Below, one piece after another: positions 36,912 to 45,562 of a DNA stretch of 64,000 bases (the first letter of the stretch is position 1; each line of letters starts with the position of its first letter). The notes below the pieces were generated by a model. That model did no database searches. It saw nothing but the letters and a program-made list of their open reading frames with translations, and was not told the DNA's origin. The translations under genes and the position numbers were made by a program. The stretch comes from an uncultured Psychrobacter sp. (lineage in GTDB: Bacteria > Pseudomonadota > Gammaproteobacteria > Pseudomonadales > Moraxellaceae): the NCBI RefSeq assembly GCF_947495825.1, contig NZ_CANMAH010000001.1:186001-250000 (forward strand), in the 5' to 3' direction.

Positions 36912-39554
36912 CTAGTTTGCTACTGCACCTAGCACGTTATCTAAGCTCTCTAATACATGTTTAGAAGTCACTTTTTTCTGCAAATCGATAAGTTGCTCAT
37001 GCGCCATTTGACGACGCGGCTCAATCAAAGTATACCAGCGTGCGAGCACTTGTAACAAGCGCGAGGCTAAGACAGGATTAGCCTCATCTAACCTTTGAAT
37101 AACATCGGTATAGATATCTAAACCATCTGGCGTCCAAAGTATCGTCGGCTGCGAGCTAAAAGCACTAATGACTGAGCGTACACGATTGGGCGTATTCCAA
37201 TCAAAATCTGCATGATTTAACAGACTCTTAATCTTATCCGTATTCACGTTATCAGCAGCAGCTTGCACACTGAACCACAAGTCAATCACTAAGTCATCTT
37301 GTTGAAAGCGATGATAAAAATCTGCCAAATACTCATCAGCCTTTGCGACCTGATGATTGACCATCGCCTTTAAAGCGCCGAAGCGTTCGGTCATACAACT
37401 AGCATTATCATACTGCTGCTGTGCCCATTCAGCTGCATCTGCAACTTTGGCAGTCAATGCCATATCTAATACTACATTACGTAGTGCACGGTTGCCGCGA
37501 GCTTCAGAGCTATCCTCATAAGACTGTAACGGCAGTTGCTGATATAGTGCTGTCCACTGCCCCGCTAGCGACTCTGCTACTTGGCGATACAAGTCATCAC
37601 GCTGCTCTTTAATCAAAACTGGATCATAGTTTTTGTGAATGGCGGAGGCCAGCTCTTGCGCTGATGGAATATCGAGTAGGCGTGCAGCCAGCATGGCATC
37701 ATTAGCAGCCAACGTTGGTAATGTCTGCGCCAATGCCTGCAGATATATCTGAGGGCTGCTCTTAGAGCCCTGACCTTGCAGCAAAATACGGTTTACCAGC
37801 ATTTGCGTCACTTGCCAGCGATTAAAACCATTGGTCTCATGCTTAAGTAAAAACGCTAAGTCTTCATCTTGGTAATCATAGTTAAGCTGAACGGGTGCGC
37901 TAAAATCACGGAGTAATGACACCACAGGCTCGCTAGTAATATTATCAAAGCTAAAGGTCTGCGTTGCTTGCTCTAACAGCAACATACGCTCGCCGATTAT
38001 GTCACCAGACGCTTTATCGAATAACGCTGTCGCTACTGGAATCGGTAAAGGTTTGGAAGCCTCAAATCCGCTCACGTGGCGCGTTTTCTGACTTAAAGTA
38101 ATGGTCAACGTTTGCGTCTCGCTGTCATAGTCTTGATGACCAGTCAGCATCGGTGTGCCTGGCTGACGGTACCAATCGATGAAGTCCTCAATTTTATCGT
38201 CGGTAATGCTTAGGGCTGATAAAAAGTCCTCAACCGTGACGGCTTGACCATCGTAACGACGAAAATATTCATCAGTGCCTTTACGAAAGTTATCTGGCCC
38301 CAATGTATTGGCTAGCATACGCACGATTTCAGCGCCTTTTTCATAGACAGTCGTGGTATAAAAGTTATTAATCTCAACAAAGCTCTCAGGGCGTACTGGA
38401 TGTGCCAGTGGTCCTGCATCTTCAGTGAACTGATGCGCTCGCAATGTCGCTACGTCATCGATACGCTGCACCGCACTTGATTGCTGATCTGCCGAAAACG
38501 ATTGATCACGGTAGACCGTAAAGCCTTCTTTTAAACACAACTGAAACCAGTCACGGCAGGTAATACGGTTACCCGTCCAGTTATGAAAATATTCATGAGC
38601 GATGACGGCTTTGACATTGAAGCTACGCGCATCGGTCGTGGTCTCAGGACTAGATAATACACAGGCGGTATTAAAGATGTTTAAGCCTTTATTTTCCATC
38701 GCACCCATATTAAATTGACTGACCGCAACTATCATATAGCGATCCAAGTCATAGGCCCGGCCGTAATTGACCTCATCCCATACCATGGCATCTTTTAATG
38801 CTTGCATACCGACATAACATTTATCGATATCGCTAGACTTAGCGTACAACTCAAGCAGGACTTTGCGGCCTTCACTGGTTGTATAATGATCGGTAAGCAC
38901 GTCTAAATCAGCAGCGACGCAGGCAAACAGATAGCTTGGCTTGTTGGTCGGATCGTGCCAAATGGCATAATGACGGTCTGGCGCATCTGCAACCTCCCCT
39001 TGCTCGACCAAATTACCATTGGCAAGCAGAGTCGGATAGCGTTTATCCGCTTCAACACGCGTGGTAAACACCGCCAACACATCGGGACGATCTGGATAAA
39101 AAGTAATCTTGCGAAAGCCTTCTGGCTCGCACTGAGTGACAAACATTGTGTCGTCACCACTGCCTGCCATATACAAGCCCTCAAGCGCAGTGTTGGTTTG
39201 CGGATGAATACGGACTTGCAGCTCTAACGTTAAATCATCTGGCACATCACTAATTGTAAGCTTTCCATCTGCTTGATTATACTGCTCAGAGCTTAGCGGC
39301 GTACCATCAATCTTAATAGTAACAAGCTCAATATCTTCACCGTATAGCACCAGCTCACCTGCCGCTTGACGATTCATGACCAACTTGCTATCAACCGTTG
39401 CATGATCATCGAAAATCTTGATATCTAAATCAACAGTATCTACATCAAAACTTGGCAACTGATAATCTGTTAGATGGATTTTTCCAGGGGCTTGCGGTGG
39501 CACGTCAGGCATATCAGGATTAATGATTTGAGCATCGGTTTCAGAGACAGACAT
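36912..39554 (-). CDS. pepN: Aminopeptidase N
   Basis: PepN is the main cytosolic M1 zinc aminopeptidase. The substrate motif GAMEN and the zinc motif HEYFHNWTGNRITCRDW with downstream Glu (LKEGFTVYRDQSF) are intact. From the ATG at 39554 the protein has 880 residues, near the usual 870-880. I prefer this start because AGGA lies six bases upstream; the open frame begins 30 bases earlier. Domain order is beta-saddle, catalytic, beta-sandwich, C-terminal helical. It is divergent from the gene at 39809. Confidence 0.97.
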   Translation of the reverse strand: MSVSETDAQIINPDMPDVPPQAPGKIHLTDYQLPSFDVDTVDLDIKIFDDHATVDSKLVMNRQAAGELVLYGEDIELVTIKIDGTPLSSEQYNQADGKLTISDVPDDLTLELQVRIHPQTNTALEGLYMAGSGDDTMFVTQCEPEGFRKITFYPDRPDVLAVFTTRVEADKRYPTLLANGNLVEQGEVADAPDRHYAIWHDPTNKPSYLFACVAADLDVLTDHYTTSEGRKVLLELYAKSSDIDKCYVGMQALKDAMVWDEVNYGRAYDLDRYMIVAVSQFNMGAMENKGLNIFNTACVLSSPETTTDARSFNVKAVIAHEYFHNWTGNRITCRDWFQLCLKEGFTVYRDQSFSADQQSSAVQRIDDVATLRAHQFTEDAGPLAHPVRPESFVEINNFYTTTVYEKGAEIVRMLANTLGPDNFRKGTDEYFRRYDGQAVTVEDFLSALSITDDKIEDFIDWYRQPGTPMLTGHQDYDSETQTLTITLSQKTRHVSGFEASKPLPIPVATALFDKASGDIIGERMLLLEQATQTFSFDNITSEPVVSLLRDFSAPVQLNYDYQDEDLAFLLKHETNGFNRWQVTQMLVNRILLQGQGSKSSPQIYLQALAQTLPTLAANDAMLAARLLDIPSAQELASAIHKNYDPVLIKEQRDDLYRQVAESLAGQWTALYQQLPLQSYEDSSEARGNRALRNVVLDMALTAKVADAAEWAQQQYDNASCMTERFGALKAMVNHQVAKADEYLADFYHRFQQDDLVIDLWFSVQAAADNVNTDKIKSLLNHADFDWNTPNRVRSVISAFSSQPTILWTPDGLDIYTDVIQRLDEANPVLASRLLQVLARWYTLIEPRRQMAHEQLIDLQKKVTSKHVLESLDNVLGAVAN

Positions 39555-39808
39555 AAAGTTTCCTATTATTTGGGATAGATACATTTTAAGCGATGGTTGT
39601 CATTATAATAAGTATAGCTATCGAGCAAAACTACAGATTGAGCTGTGCCCTACATATACAAAGTATTATATAGTACTTAATTATACTGCTAAATTGGCCT
39701 AATCTACGAGATTTCAAGCGCAAACCGGTTTTAAGATCAGTCGCCAAACTCTATATTTATCCTTTATAATAAAATCAATCTCATCTATCTATCAGCTGGC
39801 ACTACTCT

Positions 39809-40408
39809 ATGACTGACCCCTCGGCAAACGCAACTGACCTTGGTATGACGGCTCTCACAATACTGAGCGAATATATCGAGGCACTATTACCTACCCTTGA
39901 AAACTCGAGTGATGAAACAAGTGACGAAAACAGGCGAGAAACTGCTAAGTTATTTAAGTTATTATGGGTAGCTGAAGATCAAAAGATGGTGACTGAATTA
40001 AAGTCACAGTTAAAACTGAACAACAATGAGACGGACATTTTAGTCCATTTATCTACATTACCAGAGCTAAATACGAAGCAGCAATCACAGCGCTATCAGC
40101 TTGCCTGCTTTTGGCTACCCAATCTGTCATCAGATATATTGCAAGCCTCTATTCCTTTACTCATGCGCTACCGCGACCTTTATGCTGCTCACTTACTTAT
40201 CGTCCTTGATAATACTTTAGATCTACGAGCTTATGGATTTACGCCGCTTAACCTTTTAGGTGATACTCGTCAGTCTAGCTCATCTTCAAACTTACCAGCA
40301 TCGTTGACGCTATGGCAATTTAATTTATATGATTATAAAAGGCTACCAAATTGGCTAAATGCCGACTATTGGGCCAATCCTGAAAATTGGGATAAACATC
40401 GTTGGTAA
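39809..40408 (+). CDS. Hypothetical protein, possible DUF6231 family
   Basis: This 199-residue soluble acidic protein has no motif I can tie to a known activity. Its C-terminal phrases (LLMRYRDLYAAHLLIVLDN, LRAYGFTPL, LTLWQFNLYDYKRLPNWLN, WANPENWDKHRW) recall DUF6231 proteins from memory, so the family name is tentative. The N-terminal half is helical and charged. It is divergent from pepN across 254 bases and 206 bases upstream of pal on the same strand. Function unknown. Confidence 0.65.
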   Translation: MTDPSANATDLGMTALTILSEYIEALLPTLENSSDETSDENRRETAKLFKLLWVAEDQKMVTELKSQLKLNNNETDILVHLSTLPELNTKQQSQRYQLACFWLPNLSSDILQASIPLLMRYRDLYAAHLLIVLDNTLDLRAYGFTPLNLLGDTRQSSSSSNLPASLTLWQFNLYDYKRLPNWLNADYWANPENWDKHRW

Positions 40409-40479
40409 GTGTGTTGTAGCAGCGTAGGTGATCAAATTACGGATTCTCACTAAAAGTTGCTAAAAGCATATTGTAATAG

Positions 40480-40614
40480 TTGACAAATTTTGACATGATT
40501 TGTGGTAATGTTATTTACATAACGTAACATTGATTTTACTGTGGGCATTTATGCCTGAGTTTTATTGCAAGTATTCCAAAAAAAACAATTCTATTAAAAT
40601 TTTAGGAGCTCATT
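40480..40614 (+). promoter_or_regulatory. pal promoter region
   Basis: Two overlapping TTGACA hexamers (40480 and 40490) lie upstream of an AT-rich -10-like TATTTA. A strong ribosome site AGGAG sits six bases before the pal ATG. This is consistent with high expression of an abundant lipoprotein. Confidence 0.4.
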
Positions 40615-41157
40615 ATGTCAGTTTACTCTCACTCAGTATCCAATAGTCGTTTTGCAAAAATCGCTACACTTGCTCTGTTGTCAGGTGCGGTTGCCCTAAC
40701 AACTGGTTGTGCCACCAAGCGCGCTACTTCAGAAGTCGTTGTGGCGCCTCTAGGTATCCCAGGTGGGCAAGCTGGTTATACAGGCGCTGTGGTCGTAGAC
40801 AATTCAAGTGCTATCGTGACTGACGCTGACAATTTACAAGCCGTGGTATACTTCGCTTTTGATAGTAGCGAAATCACTCCACAAGCAGCCAGTGTACTAA
40901 ATCAGCACGCAAGTTTGCTCAACTCAAACCCTGCCGCTGGGGTTGTGATTGCAGGCCACACTGACGAGCGTGGTAGCCGCGAGTACAATATGGCTCTCGG
41001 TGAGCGCCGTGCACATGCAGCACGTAACTATCTTGCTGCTCAAGGTGTCAACATCAACAACATACGGGTCATAAGCTATGGCGAAGAGCGCCCTGCTGTC
41101 GCTGGCACGACTGAACAAGCCTATGCACAAAACCGCCGCGCTGAGCTTTCTTACTAG
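40615..41157 (+). CDS. pal: Peptidoglycan-associated lipoprotein Pal
   Basis: Pal anchors the outer membrane to peptidoglycan and works with the Tol complex during division. The 180-residue protein has a signal and lipobox-like LTTGC with Cys32 and an OmpA-C domain with VYFAFDSSEITPQAASVLN and the diaminopimelate-binding IAGHTDERGSREYNMALGER. The -3 lipobox residue is Thr rather than Leu; the same variant occurs in the small lipoproteins at 4.4-4.9 kb. tolB and ybgF, common neighbours, are not present here. Confidence 0.93.
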   Translation: MSVYSHSVSNSRFAKIATLALLSGAVALTTGCATKRATSEVVVAPLGIPGGQAGYTGAVVVDNSSAIVTDADNLQAVVYFAFDSSEITPQAASVLNQHASLLNSNPAAGVVIAGHTDERGSREYNMALGERRAHAARNYLAAQGVNINNIRVISYGEERPAVAGTTEQAYAQNRRAELSY

Positions 41158-41205
41158 TCTTTAGTAGAGACGTTCATTACATTTTTATTAAAAGATATTC
41201 TAATA

Positions 41206-41241
41206 TCAAAAGCCCAACAAGAATGTTATTGTCGGGCTTTT
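41206..41241 (+). terminator. Terminator of pal
   Basis: Stem AAAAGCCC.ACAA with TTGT.GGGCTTTT, one mismatch, 8-base loop, followed by T residues. It lies 50 bases after the stop. Confidence 0.8.
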
Positions 41242-41266
41242 ACAATTTTATCCGTCGTTTTTCTCT

Positions 41267-41300
41267 AATGCTTGATCTATAAAAATGCTTGATCTATAAA
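41267..41300 (+). repeat. 17-base tandem duplication before phosphopantetheinyl transferase start
   Basis: AATGCTTGATCTATAAA occurs twice head to tail with no spacer and no mismatch, two bases before the ATG at 41303. It occupies the place where a ribosome site would be expected, and none is visible. Confidence 0.85.
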
Positions 41301-41302
41301 TT

Positions 41303-42061
41303 ATGCAAATTCCGCATCTTTATGACATTCGATATACGCAGCTTAGTCCTACGACGTGGTGTGCAACTGCTCACGTGAGCATACCTATGGACCTACGCTT
41401 GTGGGATAAACTGTCTGTATTATTAACAGCTAATACTCTACGCACCCATCCTACCAACTTTTCTACTCGCGAATGGCAATACGATGCACATAATTCTTGT
41501 ACGTCAGTACAAAAGAACGCCCAAAGACAACGTCGACAGCAACGCTTAGGTGTACGTCAATTACTACAAGAGCTTCTCATTAAATTAGAAATATATGATA
41601 CTTTAAACGAATCTGAATTTCCCTATCGTCTCAATAATAATAAACACTATGTGTGCTTTAGTCATTCAAGTAATGGCAACATAAATGATGACCATCCTAT
41701 TACTAAGGTTGCAGTCGTCATTAGTCATCAACGTACGGTCGGTATTGACATAGAAACTAATAAAGTTGCTTGGCACGTAGCCCAGCGTTTTTATCATCCT
41801 GACGAAATCACGCTATTACAAGCACTACCAATAGATCAGCGTGATACTGTTGTCAGGCTACTTTGGCAAGTAAAAGAGAGCTTTATCAAGATTAACCATC
41901 ATACACTTGCGCAAGGGCTAGGGATGAACTACCAACATCTTATCTCTGATATCGCCACTAACCTTGAACAAGATAAGTCGCTTGTCACTCTGACTGACAA
42001 TCAGCCACTTCCTTATCAGATCGTCGTTTTATCCTCTTATCAAACAGTTGTAGTATTTTAA
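41303..42061 (+). CDS. 4'-phosphopantetheinyl transferase superfamily protein
   Basis: The enzyme transfers phosphopantetheine from CoA to a carrier-protein serine. Metal-binding and catalytic motifs are visible as VGIDIETNK and WQVKESFIKI, and the N-terminal segment VCFSHSSNG fits the Sfp-type (two-lobed) class. The length (252) also fits Sfp-type rather than AcpS. The partner carrier protein is not in the window. No ribosome site is evident; a tandem 17-base duplication precedes the ATG. Confidence 0.85.
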   Translation: MQIPHLYDIRYTQLSPTTWCATAHVSIPMDLRLWDKLSVLLTANTLRTHPTNFSTREWQYDAHNSCTSVQKNAQRQRRQQRLGVRQLLQELLIKLEIYDTLNESEFPYRLNNNKHYVCFSHSSNGNINDDHPITKVAVVISHQRTVGIDIETNKVAWHVAQRFYHPDEITLLQALPIDQRDTVVRLLWQVKESFIKINHHTLAQGLGMNYQHLISDIATNLEQDKSLVTLTDNQPLPYQIVVLSSYQTVVVF

Positions 42062-42128
42062 GATTCTAAACATTGATAAGTCGTCAAAACATCTAATATC
42101 TATCACTATCGATACTTTATTATAGACG

Positions 42129-42162
42129 AAAAAAAACGACCCTAAAGAGGGTCGTTTTTTAT
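42129..42162. terminator. Bidirectional terminator between phosphopantetheinyl transferase and OMP
   Basis: A perfect 12-bp stem (AAAAAACGACCC with GGGTCGTTTTTT) and 6-base loop lies between convergent genes. Confidence 0.93.
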
Positions 42163-42206
42163 ATACTTGCTTTTCTTCTAACAACAGTACTTAAACTGTC
42201 ATCAGA

Positions 42207-43085
42207 TTAGAAGCGGTAAGTTGCACCAACTTTAACAATTGGGAACCATTCTAAATAGTCTTTATCTTCAAGCTCTCTTTCAGCAGCTGCTGCGGCCGTA
42301 GCAGCGGTGTCTGGGTTTGTGCCATTACCTGCAGCACGTACTGTAGCATCTGTCTTACCCATGTAAGCAGCACCTAGCTCGCCAAATACACCCCAGTTGT
42401 TGGTAATGTTAGGACGGAAGCCAATAGTAGCATAAGGAGCTAGCTGATTACGATGCTCGATAGTACCTTCTAATGTACCCACTTCATCTGCATCATAGTC
42501 TTCATCATCAATTCTGAAATTACCATCTTCGGCATTGGCGCGTACGTCGATATCGTTGTCAGGGACGATAACACCAGCGCCCATTGTAAACCAGTTACCG
42601 GCAGGACGTAATTGAACGCCCATATAAGGGTTGCTAAAGTCAGCATCTACATCGTAGTTCACATCATCAACATCGAAGTCACCGCCAAAAAGATCAGCAA
42701 CGTCACCACCTGCCCAACCAGCTTGTAATTCAGTTTTGTCGTTCATGCTCCATGCTACGTTAGCACCGTAACCTAGCGTACCGACTTCTGCGCTAACTGC
42801 AGCTGGGTTGATAGCTGTGTTAAATAGAGTCTTAGTACCACCGAAGATAGCACCAGTAGTGTTACGGATGATACCAGCGTCGTTGTTGTAAGCGGCAGGA
42901 GCTGGTTCAGCTTCATAAGCAACTGGCTCTGCATCATAGGCAACAGCTACAGGCTCAGCTTCATATACTACAGCATCTGCAGTTGCAGCTTGAGTATCAT
43001 CTACAACGATTACAGGCTCAGCAGCTAAAGCAGCAGTTGACGCTAGGACAGCGGCTGAAATTGCAGTTAGTTTAATAATTTTCAT
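42207..43085 (-). CDS. Outer-membrane beta-barrel protein with EPVA-type repeat
   Basis: This 292-residue protein has a signal peptide ending at ALA near residue 21, then an Ala/Glu/Pro-rich stretch with repeated VAYDAEPVAYEAEP units, and a C-terminal domain with alternating polar and hydrophobic residues and a final Phe (KVGATYRF), the usual outer-membrane assembly signal. Many Asp residues occur in one loop (DFDVDDVNYDVDADF), possibly for cation binding. AGGAG lies upstream, suggesting high expression. I cannot name a family; an OmpW/OprF-like small barrel is possible. Confidence 0.75.
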   Translation of the reverse strand: MKIIKLTAISAAVLASTAALAAEPVIVVDDTQAATADAVVYEAEPVAVAYDAEPVAYEAEPAPAAYNNDAGIIRNTTGAIFGGTKTLFNTAINPAAVSAEVGTLGYGANVAWSMNDKTELQAGWAGGDVADLFGGDFDVDDVNYDVDADFSNPYMGVQLRPAGNWFTMGAGVIVPDNDIDVRANAEDGNFRIDDEDYDADEVGTLEGTIEHRNQLAPYATIGFRPNITNNWGVFGELGAAYMGKTDATVRAAGNGTNPDTAATAAAAAERELEDKDYLEWFPIVKVGATYRF

Positions 43086-43630
43086 GGTTGTTCTCCTAAA
43101 GATATGAAATAACTAGCCCCAAAAAAACGATTACTTCTTCTGTATTTTAAACAATCGTTTTGTTGAGCAGATTAAAACAATTTTGGCTCCAAAAGTCACC
43201 CCTCAATAGAGGCATTTTATTTGCCATTATGTAAAGATTGCATAGAAATTGTAATAATTGCTACACGAACCTGTAAAACATCGCCCTGCCGTTACACGAT
43301 GCTCTAAAAGTAAATAAAAGCATGCATACATACACTCTAAATACTAAAAGCTTGTGCAACAGTACTGCAAAGTATGTAAACATAATGTCTTACCTGACAA
43401 ATTAACACAATAACGGTTATATAGTTTATTACTTCTGTTTGTTGTGATTTGTCAGCTGATGTATCAATAGTTGCTCTCAAAAAAAGTTTGTGATACCTCT
43501 GACATTTATTACTTATTTTCTTTTATAATATAAATCATAGCGTTTGTCTTATGATAGCCGCTCCAAATCGTTAGCGTGACTAATCGTACGACACATAATG
43601 TTATCTATCACCTATTATTAAGCTACCTAT
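43086..43630. promoter_or_regulatory. Divergent intergenic region OMP / IclR regulator
   Basis: A 545-base spacer with no ORF of note on either strand. Hairpin-prone sequence (AACGATT and AATCGTT) lies near 43126-43160 in the OMP leader. AT-rich promoter-like DNA is seen around 43500-43560. No repeat is recognised. Confidence 0.35.
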
Positions 43631-44389
43631 ATGCCTAAAGTATCTTCAATTACGCGTGTATTAGAGATTATAGAAAAGATATCCTATGCACCTAAACCCA
43701 TCTCTCCACTTGAGCTATCACAAGAGCTTGATATACCAAAACCGACGATTCATCGTTTGATCCAAAATTTGGTCGATGAAGGATTTGTAGCTGTTGATAT
43801 TGGTGGCGGTATCATTCCTGGTAAGCGGGTGCGCAATTTGAGCGTGGCATTGTGGCAACAGCGTCAGTTCTTTAATGAGCGTGAAGTTATTTTGCAAAAA
43901 CTGGTCGAGGATATTCAAGAGACCTGCGGTATCGGTATTCCCTATCATATGAACATGGTCTATACCAATCGTGTGACAACCTCATTGCCCCTACAAATAT
44001 ACTTGCCTGTTGGATCCAAATCTCCCATGTGGTGTACAGCAACTGGCAAACTTTATTTGAGCCAGCTTTCAGCTTCGAGTCGGCGCAAGATGCTAAGCAA
44101 TCTGACGTTAAATAAATTTACCAAGAACACTATTGTAGATATTGATGCATTAAATACTGAACTTGATCATATTGCTAAGATGGGAGTCGGTGTAGATAAT
44201 GAAGAATTTATCTCAGAGATGGTAGCGGTATCAGTACCAATCTTAGATAAAAAATCGCGGTATTTGGCATCTTTATATGTGCACGCACCTACTGTGCGAG
44301 TGTCTTTAGATGATCTACTCGAACATGTGCCACGCTTACAAACAGCAGCGCAGGATATACAAGCACTGGTTTACGAATTACAAAGTTAG
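43631..44389 (+). CDS. IclR family transcriptional regulator
   Basis: The 252-residue protein has an N-terminal winged helix-turn-helix (ITRVLEIIEKI, LSQELDIPKPTIHRLIQNL, EGFVAV) and a C-terminal effector-binding domain (GSKSPMWCTATGKLYLSQL and VSVPILDKKSRYLASLYVH). IclR proteins often control catabolic genes by binding an acyl or aromatic ligand. It is convergent with mmsB, the last gene of the valine block, so local control is a reasonable guess but not shown by the sequence. The ribosome site is weak. Confidence 0.9.
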   Translation: MPKVSSITRVLEIIEKISYAPKPISPLELSQELDIPKPTIHRLIQNLVDEGFVAVDIGGGIIPGKRVRNLSVALWQQRQFFNEREVILQKLVEDIQETCGIGIPYHMNMVYTNRVTTSLPLQIYLPVGSKSPMWCTATGKLYLSQLSASSRRKMLSNLTLNKFTKNTIVDIDALNTELDHIAKMGVGVDNEEFISEMVAVSVPILDKKSRYLASLYVHAPTVRVSLDDLLEHVPRLQTAAQDIQALVYELQS

Positions 44390-44401
44390 CTTTTGTGTCT
44401 T

Positions 44402-44450
44402 GCATAAAAAAGGTCTTCACTATTATTATAATGAAGACCTTTTTTATGCA
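44402..44450. terminator. Bidirectional terminator between IclR gene and mmsB
   Basis: An 18-bp perfect stem (GCATAAAAAAGGTCTTCA with its complement) and 12-base AT loop separates convergent genes. Confidence 0.92.
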
Positions 44451-44497
44451 ATGCTGCATGAACGAGCAACGTACTGTCTTAAGACGACTAGATAGGT

Positions 44498-45466
44498 TTA
44501 AGACAATACTGAATGATCATGATGGGCCATGATACTAGAGAAATCCCTGTCGCCATTATCGCGTGCATGGGCTTCATAGAGCTCTGTGGCCTTAGCGCCC
44601 ATTGGCGTCTCGACATCAGTGTCTTTTGCGGTTTGCATGGCAAGATTAAGATCTTTTTGCATAAGCTTACTCATAAACCCTCCTTTATAGCCATTGCTAG
44701 AAGGGACATTTTCTAGCACTTTTGGATAAGGGTTATAAACCTCCAGCGTCCAGTTGCGACCTGAGCTTTGCAGCATGATATCTGATAAGACTTTAGGGTC
44801 TAAGCCGTTTTTTACTCCCAAATTTATCGCTTCTGCCGTCCCTGCCATTAGTATCCCTAAAAGCATATTGTTACAGATTTTGGCGACTTGGCCAGCGCCA
44901 TGCTCGCCTGCATGAAAGATGTTTTTGCCCATGACGGCAAGTATCGGCTCAGCTTTAGCAAACGCCTCAGCACTGCCACCAACGATAAAAGTCAAACTAC
45001 CAGTGATGGCGCCGCCCGTACCGCCAGAGACTGGAGCATCCAAGAAGTCTATATCAAACTTACTTGCTACCTCTGCCACCAATCTTGCGTCAGCAGCAGC
45101 GATGGTACTGCTATCGATAACCAATGTGCCTTTGGGTAACTCTGCCAGCAAACCATTATCACCGCTGTCACCTAAATAGACAGAGTGGACGTGCTTGCCA
45201 GCAGGCAGCATGCTGATGACAACTTGTGCATTGCTCGCAGCACTCTTAGGGCTATCTGCAACGCTCGCACCCGCTTGCTCCAAACGCTGAGTTGCGTCCG
45301 CAGATAAGTCATAGACAGATAGCGTATAACCAGCTTTTAGCAAGTTCTCTGCCATCGGTGCGCCCATGTTACCAAGCCCAATAAAGGCGATATTTGGCTT
45401 AACTTCACTATCAGCTGTAGTAGTATTTGATTCTGTGTTACTTAAATCTGTATCCTTTGTACCCAT
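44498..45466 (-). CDS. mmsB: 3-hydroxyisobutyrate dehydrogenase
   Basis: MmsB oxidises 3-hydroxyisobutyrate to methylmalonate semialdehyde with NAD. The 322-residue protein has the Rossmann motif IAFIGLGNMGAPMAENLLKAG, the substrate motif DAPVSGGTGGAITGSLTFIVG and the catalytic-lysine segment VAKICNNMLLGILM. A roughly 24-residue Thr/Ser/Asp-rich extension lies at the N-terminus. It is the last gene of the valine-degradation block, 96 bases after the hydrolase. Confidence 0.95.
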   Translation of the reverse strand: MGTKDTDLSNTESNTTTADSEVKPNIAFIGLGNMGAPMAENLLKAGYTLSVYDLSADATQRLEQAGASVADSPKSAASNAQVVISMLPAGKHVHSVYLGDSGDNGLLAELPKGTLVIDSSTIAAADARLVAEVASKFDIDFLDAPVSGGTGGAITGSLTFIVGGSAEAFAKAEPILAVMGKNIFHAGEHGAGQVAKICNNMLLGILMAGTAEAINLGVKNGLDPKVLSDIMLQSSGRNWTLEVYNPYPKVLENVPSSNGYKGGFMSKLMQKDLNLAMQTAKDTDVETPMGAKATELYEAHARDNGDRDFSSIMAHHDHSVLS

Positions 45467-45562
45467 CTCATCGCTCCTTGATGATTGCTTATGCAGACAT
45501 TGCTACACATAGTTTTACGTTTTTTAATTTATACCTGATTCTTATAATGAGCCTATAAGCTT

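Noticed and set aside
37421-39227. Several frames opposite pepN
   Set aside because: They are shadows of the strong aminopeptidase coding sequence and have no ribosome sites or familiar motifs.
42129-42162. Hairpin considered as another copy of the dispersed element
   Set aside because: It lacks the conserved loop and is a plain terminator between convergent genes.
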